A DNA stretch of 11,502 bases from Pseudomonadota bacterium (GTDB lineage: Bacteria > Pseudomonadota > Alphaproteobacteria > Paracaedibacterales > CAITNM01). Below are positions 5,740 through 11,502 of the stretch, in pieces. The stretch spans positions 1 through 11,502 of the forward strand of contig JAPLON010000027.1 of the NCBI GenBank assembly GCA_026400695.1, written 5' to 3'. The position numbers and the translations under genes are program-made. The notes beneath the pieces are model-generated. The model saw nothing but the letters and a program-made list of their open reading frames with translations, was not told the origin of the DNA and ran no database searches. Every line of letters begins with the position of its first letter. Positions within the stretch are counted from its first letter, which is position 1.

Positions 5740-6459
5740 GTGGTTACATATAAAATACTTGCATTACTGATTGGTGTCGGTGTACTTAGCTGCACTGTAA
5801 ATACTACCGTGAATAATGCTGCTGCGAATGCTGCAAGCAAAGCAGGTGATCAGGCTGTTCAAAAAATGAGGAAAAAAGATATAGATCTGCGTCTCACTGA
5901 TATAAAACAAAAATTAGAACAATTGCAGTTGAAGTCTCCAACAAACACTAATGTAAGTGCAGCAATTGCAATGGTAGCAGAAGCAAATGAAGCCCTGAAT
6001 CAATCATTAGCGAATAAGCAGTTGAAAAAATATTTGCGATCAGAGGCTGACAACGATGAAGGTATTGCTGAAGATTTTCCAGGTATCATTCTTAATAGCC
6101 AACCTGAAGCAGTAGGGCAAAGGCTTGTACAAGCAGTAGATCCATATTTTTCACCCGGTAAAGAGCAAGCAAAAGAAATAAAAAAACAAGCTATATATAC
6201 AGCTAATGATCTAACAGATGCTAATATTTTGGACAAAGGTGGCGCAGCTGCATTATCTTTGGCCGCACATTCTAATTTAGAAGATGCATTATTTTTGTTT
6301 AGAATACTCGCTGAAAAATATATGGAGCTAGCATCACAAAAGCGTGCAGAAGCCAAGGCAAAAAGCCGAGAAGAAAAATCTCAAGAAATAAAAGCAAATA
6401 ATATATTAAACGAACTAGAGGCAGGGTATACAGCACTTGAAGTAGAGGTTAACGGTTAG
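5740..6459 (+). CDS. Putative lipoprotein, helical, unknown function
   Basis: The start is GTG 5740 with AGGAAA (5730-5735) at good spacing. The product is 239 residues. The N-terminus MVTYKILALLIGVGVLSC has K5, a hydrophobic core and Cys18 in VLSC, an acceptable lipobox, so it is probably a lipid-anchored envelope protein. The mature part begins with Thr/Asn/Ala-rich TVNTTVNNAAANAASKAG, a flexible tether. It continues as mostly helical, charged sequence (DIDLRLTDIKQKLEQLQLK) and a segment near residue 165 that includes AKEIKKQAIYTANDLTDAN. The end is Lys/Glu/Ala-rich and likely coiled coil. Its last 20 residues resemble those of the 4389 product, so the two may be diverged relatives. It lies downstream of tolB where pal is often found, but it shows no OmpA/Pal peptidoglycan-binding motif, so it is not Pal. 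Confidence 0.75.
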   Translation: MVTYKILALLIGVGVLSCTVNTTVNNAAANAASKAGDQAVQKMRKKDIDLRLTDIKQKLEQLQLKSPTNTNVSAAIAMVAEANEALNQSLANKQLKKYLRSEADNDEGIAEDFPGIILNSQPEAVGQRLVQAVDPYFSPGKEQAKEIKKQAIYTANDLTDANILDKGGAAALSLAAHSNLEDALFLFRILAEKYMELASQKRAEAKAKSREEKSQEIKANNILNELEAGYTALEVEVNG

Positions 6460-6464
6460 GCCAA

Positions 6465-7097
6465 CTAAAAAGAAGCATCACTCTGTTCTTCGGGTGATGC
6501 TTCTTTTGCCCACTCAAGGCTTAAGACTTTTTGGTTAATTTTTGTAATTATTGGATAAGTAGACATATCTACCTTGAAGCGGTGTGCATTATAAACTTGT
6601 GGAATTAAGCAAATATCAGCCACTGAAATATTATCGTCTATACAAAAATCCCCACTTGTTTGTTGTAGAATTTGTTCAATTGGCTGGAAGCCTTCGTGTA
6701 TCCAGTGGTGGTACCAGTTGGTTTTCTCGGCATCACTAATTTTTAAAATATTAGTTAAATAATTCAAAACCTTTAAATTGTTTAATGGATGAATATCACA
6801 AGAAATTGCTAAAGCAATTGCCATGGCTTGGGATTGCTGAAAAGGATCTTTAAAAAAAAGAGGTGGGGTAGGGTGCATTTTTTCAATATACTCAACAATT
6901 GCCAAAGATTGTGATATAAGGCCTGATTCCGTTGCAAGAGCTGGTACTAGTCCAAATGGATTGATTTTTTTGTATTCAAGATTTTGTTCGCCAGTGCGTA
7001 GGTTTACATAATTTGAATTGTAAGGGATCTGTTTGTAAGCCAGAGCCAAACGTACCCTGTAGCTTGAAGTTGAACGAAAATATGTGAAAAGCTTCAT
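6465..7097 (-). CDS. maiA: Maleylacetoacetate isomerase (zeta-class glutathione S-transferase)
   Basis: The enzyme converts 4-maleylacetoacetate to fumarylacetoacetate with glutathione in tyrosine/phenylalanine breakdown. Zeta-class GSTs can also act on other substrates. The 210-residue length is typical. The N-terminal thioredoxin-like domain has the zeta signature FRSTSSYRVRLAL (residues 7-19), with the catalytic Ser in SS. It also has INPFGLVPAL with cis-Pro52, and Q63-S64 for glutathione binding in ISQSLAIVEYIE. The C-terminal helical domain ends EASPEEQSDASF, matching the family's A.P..QPDA tail. ATG 7097 lies 10 nt after the ancestral stop of rsmB (7108-7110), and the ribosome site AAGGA overlaps that stop, so the genes are likely co-transcribed. 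No hmgA or fahA is in the window, so the pathway cannot be confirmed here. Confidence 0.92.
   Translation of the reverse strand: MKLFTYFRSTSSYRVRLALAYKQIPYNSNYVNLRTGEQNLEYKKINPFGLVPALATESGLISQSLAIVEYIEKMHPTPPLFFKDPFQQSQAMAIALAISCDIHPLNNLKVLNYLTNILKISDAEKTNWYHHWIHEGFQPIEQILQQTSGDFCIDDNISVADICLIPQVYNAHRFKVDMSTYPIITKINQKVLSLEWAKEASPEEQSDASF
6468..6507. terminator. Bidirectional terminator hairpin embedded in the maiA 3' end
   Basis: AAAAGAAGCATCAC (6468-6481) pairs with GTGATGCTTCTTTT (6494-6507), a 14-bp stem. On the minus strand the GC-containing stem is followed by TTTTT, and the maiA stop codon TAG lies at its end. On the plus strand TTTT follows. It therefore serves both maiA and the convergent lipoprotein gene, whose stop is at 6457-6459. 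The hairpin is also the coding sequence for the last residues of MaiA. Confidence 0.78.
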
Positions 7098-7107
7098 TAT
7101 ATATTCC

Positions 7108-7201
7108 TTAGCTTTTACGTTTAAAAATACTTACAAAAAAACCATCTGTACCGTGGGTGTATGGAAAAAATTGTGCAGCATCGCTGGTAAATGGGCAATT
7201 A
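7108..7201 (-). pseudogene. Out-of-frame C-terminal tail of the rsmB-like gene
   Basis: After the TAA at 7199-7201, the other minus-strand frame reads ATNCPFTSDAAQFFPYTHGT, then DGFFVSIFKRKS, and stops at TAA (7108-7110). HGTDGFFVA.F.R is the conserved C-terminal end of RsmB/NOP methyltransferases, so this is the true tail of the upstream gene, disconnected by one indel. That frame is closed upstream by a TGA at 7216-7218, so the frame change lies between 7202 and 7215. Confidence 0.85.
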
Positions 7202-8335
7202 GTAGCGAATTTCCGTCACTGGTATTGCTTCAAATTCAGAAAATGTATTTAAGAACCATTCTGTTTGCAGCTCATTTTCTGCCGGCAGAACTGAGCAAGT
7301 TGCATAAATTAAACGTCCACCTGGCTTAACAAATTTTTGTGCTTGCTCTAAAATTTTGCGTTGCAATGCACTGAGTTCTTCAAGGTCAGAACGTTCTAAG
7401 CGATTTTTTAAATCAGGATTACGGCGTAGGGTGCCTGTTCCTGTGCATGGGGCATCAACCAAAACCCTATCGAAACGATTTTGCTGCCTTTTAAACCAGC
7501 TATTGTCTTGGTTAATATCTTTTAATTGATAGGTGGTTACGCCAGCGCGGCGTAAGCGTTCCTTGGCCCTTTGTAGGCGGTGTGGGTGAATATCGCACAA
7601 TATAAGATTACCTTTATTCTGCATGCTTGCGGCCATGCTTAGGGATTTTCCGCCAGCTCCAGCGCAATAATCAAGTACTTGCATGCTTGGTTTTGCATCA
7701 CACAAAAGGCCAACTATTTGTGATGCTTCGTCTTGCACTTCCAACGTGCCATCTTTCCATAGGTTATGGGTATTTAGAGGTTGACGTTTGCCAAGGCGAA
7801 TACCAACCGGGCTAAGGGGAGTTTCTGTGGCATCAAACCCTTCTGTTATAAGTTCTTTTAAAACTACATCGCGAGTGTTTTTTAAGGAATTAATCCGAAT
7901 ATCAAAAGGTGCTTGTTCATGTAAGCTTTCAATTAATTGTTGGTTATTGATTGCTTCTTCTAACCATTTAGGCATGGCGAAAGGGTTGTAGGTTTTTAGT
8001 TCACTTAGAAATAATAATTCATTTTCAGATAAAGGAGCCGGGCCATAGCCGTGTCCTACTAGTTGTTCTAATTCGCTAAGGGTGATTTTTTGGACAAGTA
8101 GATAGTAGGCAAAAACTAATAAACGTTCGGAACTAACAGTTAAAGCATTTTTTAGCCCAAGGTAGTGCCTTAGTACACCGTAAACATTATCACCTATTGC
8201 ACGCCTGTCAGAACTGCCAATGTAGCGGCGGTTCCTAAAATAACTTTGCATAACTGAGTCAGCTGGTTTTTGTGGGTGTAATTGAATTTTTTCAACAAGC
8301 TCTATAATACTGGCAAGTTGTCCTGCGGGAGTCAT
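7199..8335 (-). CDS. RsmB/NOP-family rRNA (cytosine-C5) methyltransferase, frameshifted near its 3' end
   Basis: This SAM-dependent RNA m5C methyltransferase is probably of the 16S rRNA RsmB type. The reading frame gives 378 residues. Conserved parts are QDEASQ (201-206), the SAM loop VLDYCAGAGGKS (220-231), motif IV VDAPCTGTGTLRRNPD (293-308) with Cys297, and motif VI YATCSVLPAENE (344-355) with catalytic Cys347. The region before residue 140 is shorter than the NusB-plus-linker of E. coli RsmB, as in many alphaproteobacterial homologues. The frame stops at ...VTEIRY, while the family's HGTDGFF end is encoded just after it in another frame, so about 32 residues are lost. The catalytic core is intact. 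The stop of the CDF gene is 4 nt before this ATG, so the two are in one operon. Activity of the truncated form is uncertain, and a sequencing error is possible. Confidence 0.88.
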   Translation of the reverse strand: MTPAGQLASIIELVEKIQLHPQKPADSVMQSYFRNRRYIGSSDRRAIGDNVYGVLRHYLGLKNALTVSSERLLVFAYYLLVQKITLSELEQLVGHGYGPAPLSENELLFLSELKTYNPFAMPKWLEEAINNQQLIESLHEQAPFDIRINSLKNTRDVVLKELITEGFDATETPLSPVGIRLGKRQPLNTHNLWKDGTLEVQDEASQIVGLLCDAKPSMQVLDYCAGAGGKSLSMAASMQNKGNLILCDIHPHRLQRAKERLRRAGVTTYQLKDINQDNSWFKRQQNRFDRVLVDAPCTGTGTLRRNPDLKNRLERSDLEELSALQRKILEQAQKFVKPGGRLIYATCSVLPAENELQTEWFLNTFSEFEAIPVTEIRY

Positions 8336-8339
8336 ATTT

Positions 8340-9245
8340 TTAACTTTCTGTTACTTTTGGATGGTAGCCTTCGGGGTCAAGGTGAATAAGAATTTCTGAT
8401 TGTGGGTAGCTAGTTTGAAGAGTTTGTTCCACTTCGTCACCGATAACGTGCGCTTCCTTCAAGCTTAAGGATGGATCTAGGGTAATATGCAATTGTATAA
8501 AATCTATATGTCCCGCACTACGGGTTCTTAACTCGTGGACATCAACTACTTTGGTGTGTGATTGAATGATTTGAATGATTTTTTGGCGTATTGCTTTTGG
8601 CAACTCTTTATCCATTAAAATGTTAAAGCTTTGCTTTAAAATAGCTATGCTTCCATACAATAAAAATATGGCAATACCTACACCAAATACAGTATCAATC
8701 CAACCGATTTCAAACCATGACATGGCAAGTAGAGCAATGATTGCGGCAACGTTACTAAGTAAATCTGCTTGGTAGTGCAAGAAATCTGCTTTAACGGCAA
8801 TAGAATTAGTGCGTTTTATTGTATAAAGCTGAAATATTACTAAGCATAATGTTAGTATGGTAGAAATTGCCATTACCAAAAGGGCTAGTTTGTGATGCGA
8901 AATTTTTTCGAGCATCTGGTGGTGTTGGTAGGCATGCCAGACCATCCAAAAAGTGCTTGCGATAATTAGAATAGATTGTAGAAAACCTGCCAAGGCTTCT
9001 GCCTTACCATAGCCAAAACGATATTCCTCATTCGCTGGTTTTCTAGCGTAGCGTACAGCAAAAAAATTAATCATTGAGCTTAGCAAATCAGATGATGAAT
9101 CTAATAAAGATGCTTGAATTGTTAAAGAACCGCTAAACCACCAAGCAAAGGTTTTTGTTGTAACCAAAATTATGGCGGTACAGACTGCGGCAAATGTTGC
9201 ATGATTGGCTAGGTGATTGTGTGAATTGCAATGTAAATGCGGCAC
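8340..9245 (-). CDS. Cation diffusion facilitator (FieF/YiiP-type divalent metal exporter)
   Basis: This inner-membrane metal/proton antiporter has 301 residues, about the usual length, and starts at GTG 9245. The N-terminus is His-rich (MPHLHCNSHNH). Six membrane segments are visible between residues 16 and 205. Transport site A is complete: D49-SSS-D53 in TM2 and H157-YQA-D161 in TM5. The FieF loop RYARKPANEEYRFGYGKAEA is recognisable. However, the residues matching YiiP site B (D68, H71, H75) are N72, Y75 and Y79. The cytoplasmic domain keeps the expected ligands in VHELRTRSAG, LHITLD, EAHVI and ILIHLDPEG. Substrate could be Zn, Fe or Mn and cannot be fixed from sequence. The 62-bp gap to the upstream tRNA shows no terminator or clear promoter, so readthrough from the tRNA promoter is possible. 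Confidence 0.93.
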   Translation of the reverse strand: MPHLHCNSHNHLANHATFAAVCTAIILVTTKTFAWWFSGSLTIQASLLDSSSDLLSSMINFFAVRYARKPANEEYRFGYGKAEALAGFLQSILIIASTFWMVWHAYQHHQMLEKISHHKLALLVMAISTILTLCLVIFQLYTIKRTNSIAVKADFLHYQADLLSNVAAIIALLAMSWFEIGWIDTVFGVGIAIFLLYGSIAILKQSFNILMDKELPKAIRQKIIQIIQSHTKVVDVHELRTRSAGHIDFIQLHITLDPSLSLKEAHVIGDEVEQTLQTSYPQSEILIHLDPEGYHPKVTES

Positions 9246-9307
9246 GTTTTAACTTAACCTTAAATGACTGCCCAACATAACACGCTTCTTTTAATTCAAC
9301 TAGGTGT

Positions 9308-9384
9308 TGGTGGGCCCGGTAGGACTCGAACCTACGACATCCCCGTTATGAGCGGGGTGTTCTAACCAACTGAACTACAGGCCC
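9308..9384 (-). tRNA. tRNA with CAU anticodon (elongator Met or Ile2)
   Basis: The 77-nt cloverleaf includes an encoded CCA. The acceptor GGGCCTG pairs with CGGGCCC (one U-G). The D stem is GTTC/GAAC, the anticodon arm CCCCG-CTCATAA-CGGGG, the T arm GTAGG-TTCGAGT-CCTAC, and the discriminator is A. The paired G1-C72 argues against initiator tRNA. CAU may be elongator Met, or Ile2 with lysidine at position 34. The strong 5-bp C-G anticodon stem and overall sequence would fit an alphaproteobacterial Ile2, but I cannot decide. Confidence 0.95.
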
Positions 9385-9394
9385 TCATTTTGAA

Positions 9395-9423
9395 AATATG
9401 CCTGAAAAGTGATGTTTGGTCAA
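9395..9423 (-). promoter_or_regulatory. tRNA promoter
   Basis: On the minus strand TTGACC (9423-9418) and CATATT (9400-9395) are 17 bp apart. Initiation would fall near 9388, only a few nucleotides before the mature tRNA 5' end at 9384. Confidence 0.6.
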
Positions 9424-9595
9424 TATTTGTGGAATATAAAATTTAGTATTTTTTAAGATGTTAAATTGCACATCTAATTTAGGTAGTTACATAATAATAA
9501 ATTGATTATCATCATCTATAAAAAAATTAGTAAATTATTAAGAAGTTTAGTTTATTCTTCAGGTGGGGCTGATTTTTAATTGGGAGAGGAAAAAT

Positions 9596-10200
9596 ATGAA
9601 TAAATATGTTTGCGGATTAATTTTTAGTTTGGTTATGGCGTTAAATACGTCGAGTTTGATATGTGCAGAAGCAGAAAAAGAATGTTTGCCTTTAGCACCT
9701 CTACCAGAAGTCAATGGTAAACCTAGACACAGAAGAACTTTACTGGAACAGGAAGGAGAGGTACGAGATATGGGAGATCTTTACCAGGTTCCAGGGAGTA
9801 TGATCCTTCAGATATAGAAAAATTGCTAAAAGAAATTGGACAGAGAAGCGAAGCAGCGCTAACTACGTCTAGTTTACCATGTGATTATAGTGCGATTGAT
9901 GACACTGGCAATAAAAGAGAATTTCGTGGCGGAGACCTTGAAAAATGGAAGGCAGGTCAGGAAAAATGGCTAGAACGACAAGAAGAAAGAGCTGCTAAAA
10001 AACGGTATACTGAGCAACTTGCTGGTAAAGATGCTGATGAGGGTGATGCAAATATTGCACTAATATCAGCCTTCAATCTTAATAAACCAGTTCTTAGTTT
10101 TGAGGAATATTTGAGAGATGAAGGAGAAAAAGCGGCTGTTAGGCTTTTAGGAACAGATTTGTACCATGAAATTTCAGGAGATCCAGATCGCTTAGAATAG
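9596..10200 (+). pseudogene. Frameshifted gene for a small exported protein of unknown function
   Basis: ATG 9596 follows a strong ribosome site, GGAGAGGA (9583-9590). The product starts with a signal peptide, MNKYVCGLIFSLVMALNTSS then LICAEA. This frame stops at TAG 9815-9817 after 73 codons. The next frame continues without interruption: PGSREYDPSDIEKLLKEIG leads into a charged helical protein with WKAGQEKWLERQEERAAKKR and SFEEYLRDEGEKAAVRLLG, and stops at 10198-10200. That second part has no credible start, only a TTG at 9823 without a ribosome site. Its frame is closed upstream by TAG at 9724-9726, so the indel lies between 9727 and 9814, most likely in or near the caggttccaggga stretch. 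Restored length would be about 200 residues. No family is recognised. A sequencing error cannot be excluded. Confidence 0.7.
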
Positions 10201-10224
10201 TAAGAGAAATACTAGACTTAAGCT

Positions 10225-10253
10225 TTGGTAAAACATACATTTCGTGCTACAAA
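10225..10253 (+). promoter_or_regulatory. Possible thrS promoter
   Basis: TTGGTA (10225-10230) and TACAAA (10248-10253) are 17 bp apart. Initiation near 10260 would fall inside the hairpin at 10253-10274, leaving thrS a leader of about 22 nt without the complete hairpin. Confidence 0.4.
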
Positions 10254-10281
10254 AGAGCTAGTTATCTAGCTCTTAATTTTT
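10253..10281 (+). terminator. Intrinsic terminator between the broken exported gene and thrS
   Basis: AAGAGCTAG (10253-10261), loop TTAT and CTAGCTCTT (10266-10274) form a perfect 9-bp stem, followed by AATTTTT up to the base before the thrS ATG. If a transcript began further upstream, the same hairpin would sit over the thrS initiation region. Confidence 0.7.
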
Positions 10282-11502
10282 ATGGTTGCTCTAAGTTTAA
10301 AAGATGGTTCAAAGCGAGTTTTTGAAGGTTCACCAACAGGTGAAGAAGTTGCATTTGCTATTTCGCCTAAGTTGGCTAAAGATGCCGTAGCAATTCGCGT
10401 TAATGGGGATTTGAAAGATTTAAATCAAGTTGTTCCAGATTCTGCAACCATAGATATAGTCACCAAAAATAGTGATGAAGGCTTGGAGGTTATTCGCCAC
10501 GATGTTGCGCATTTATTTGCACAAGCCATAAAGGAATTATACCCTGATACGCAAATTACCATAGGCCCTGCTATTGAAAATGGCTTTTATTATGATCTTC
10601 ATCCTAAAAAACCATTGTCGGTTGATGATTTTCCAAAAATAGAAAAGCGTATGCATGAATTGGTTGATCAAGATATTGCGATTGTGCGCGAAGAGTGGAA
10701 TCGTGATGATGCCGTGCCATTTTTCAAAGATATGGGTGAAAATTTTAAGGCAGAAATTATTGAAGGAATTCCCCAAGGTCAAGCAATTAGTTTGTACCGT
10801 CAAGGCGGATTTATTGATTTGTGCCGTGGACCGCACTTACCCAGTACTAAAAGGGTAGGGCACGCGTTTAAACTTATGAAGTTAGCCGGTGCTTATTGGC
10901 GAGGTGATCACCGTAACGTTATGTTGCAGCGTGTCTATGGAACAGCATGGGCAACTCAAGCACAGCTTGATGAATATTTGCATATGTTAGAAGAAGCAGA
11001 AAAACGAGACCACCGCAAACTTGGCGCCGAGCTTGGTTTGTTTCATTTGCAAGAAGAAGCGATTGGTTCTGTATTTTGGCATCCAAAAGGTTGGACTATT
11101 TATCGCCTCTTAGAAAACTTTATGCGCCGTCGCTTAGAAAAATCAGGGTATGTGGAAGTAAGAACTCCGCAATTGCTAGACAAGTCTTTATGGGAGGCAT
11201 CTGGTCATTGGGAAAAATTCCGCGAAAGTATGTTCACTGTAGAAGCTGAAGATGACAAAGTTCTTGCAATTAAGCCGATGAATTGTCCAGCCCATATTCA
11301 AATTTTTAAACAGGGTATTAAAAGTTACCGGGATTTGCCATTGCGCATGGCAGAGTTTGGTTGTTGCCACCGCAATGAATCAAGCGGTTCTTTACACGGC
11401 ATTATGCGAGTGCGCAATTTTGTGCAAGACGATGCACACATTTTTTGCACACCTGACCAAATTATTTCAGAAACCAAAAATTTTTGCGATTTACTAAAGG
11501 GC
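10282..11502 (+). CDS. thrS: Threonyl-tRNA synthetase, 5' part (runs off the window)
   Basis: The enzyme charges tRNA-Thr and removes misacylated Ser. The first 407 codons are present and the frame is open at the window end; E. coli ThrRS has 642 residues. ATG 10282 gives the expected N-terminus MVALSLKDGSKRVFEG. The TGS domain covers residues 1-61. The editing domain has H73 and H77 in RHDVAHLFA and C181-RGP-H185, the metal and editing residues of the family. The catalytic domain starts near 245. The zinc Cys is C335 in KPMNCPAH, and motif 2 is EFGCCHRNESSGSLHGIMRV followed by RNFVQDDAHIF. No Shine-Dalgarno sequence is visible, because the hairpin and T-tract of the preceding terminator occupy that region. 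Confidence 0.97.
   Translation, partial: MVALSLKDGSKRVFEGSPTGEEVAFAISPKLAKDAVAIRVNGDLKDLNQVVPDSATIDIVTKNSDEGLEVIRHDVAHLFAQAIKELYPDTQITIGPAIENGFYYDLHPKKPLSVDDFPKIEKRMHELVDQDIAIVREEWNRDDAVPFFKDMGENFKAEIIEGIPQGQAISLYRQGGFIDLCRGPHLPSTKRVGHAFKLMKLAGAYWRGDHRNVMLQRVYGTAWATQAQLDEYLHMLEEAEKRDHRKLGAELGLFHLQEEAIGSVFWHPKGWTIYRLLENFMRRRLEKSGYVEVRTPQLLDKSLWEASGHWEKFRESMFTVEAEDDKVLAIKPMNCPAHIQIFKQGIKSYRDLPLRMAEFGCCHRNESSGSLHGIMRVRNFVQDDAHIFCTPDQIISETKNFCDLLKG

Noticed and set aside
6000..6356. 118-codon open frame on the minus strand
   Set aside because: It is antisense to the lipoprotein gene, which has a better start, ribosome site, promoter and signal.
5740..6459. Pal lipoprotein
   Set aside because: The position after tolB and the lipobox fit, but there is no OmpA/Pal peptidoglycan-binding motif and the protein is largely charged helix.
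7199..7218. Programmed frameshift in rsmB
   Set aside because: No slippery heptamer or downstream pseudoknot is visible in the 14-nt window where the frame changes, so a simple indel is more likely.
7084..7329. 81-codon open frame on the plus strand
   Set aside because: It overlaps the rsmB tail and the maiA start in antisense. The conserved HGTDGFF motif on the other strand explains the sequence.
10537..10836. 99-codon open frame on the minus strand
   Set aside because: It lies antisense within the ThrRS editing domain, whose residues are all conserved on the plus strand.

Overview
The window looks like chromosome of an AT-rich, host-associated Gram-negative bacterium. A Tol-Pal envelope gene, a FieF-type metal exporter, maleylacetoacetate isomerase and an RsmB-type methyltransferase fit an alphaproteobacterium. 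An F-box plus leucine-rich-repeat protein next to several decaying genes suggests an intracellular symbiont of protists (Holosporales/Paracaedibacter-like). That placement is inferred from gene content and was not tested by phylogeny.

Left part (1-2820): accessory DNA rich in repeats. A frameshifted remnant (3-199) of a secreted-protein gene is followed by an F-box/LRR gene (255-1331), a decayed extra LRR unit, a 107-bp palindromic element that probably also terminates transcription, and an intact secreted paralogue of the remnant (1788-2771). The F-box gene therefore sits between two diverged direct repeats. All the in-gene tandem repeats have unit lengths divisible by three (66, 9, 84 and 6 bp).

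Middle (2871-6507): tolB (2923-4242) is followed by two genes for exported, coiled-coil or helical proteins (4389-5624 and 5740-6459) instead of the usual pal. Their C-termini resemble each other, and both are followed by related hairpins at the same 13-nt distance from the stop codon. The second hairpin lies inside the 3' end of the convergent maiA gene and encodes the MaiA tail.

Right part (6465-9423, minus strand): a tightly packed series of a CAU-anticodon tRNA, a cation diffusion facilitator, an rsmB-like methyltransferase and maiA. The rsmB-like gene has lost its conserved C-terminal motif by a single frameshift, and the motif is still readable downstream. The CDF transporter lacks the second metal site of YiiP.

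Right end (9596-11502): a small exported-protein gene broken by a frameshift, then a hairpin overlapping a predicted promoter, then the first 407 codons of thrS, which runs off the window. Most plus-strand proteins carry signal peptides or lipoprotein-like N-termini, so this side is mainly an exported-protein region set between housekeeping genes.
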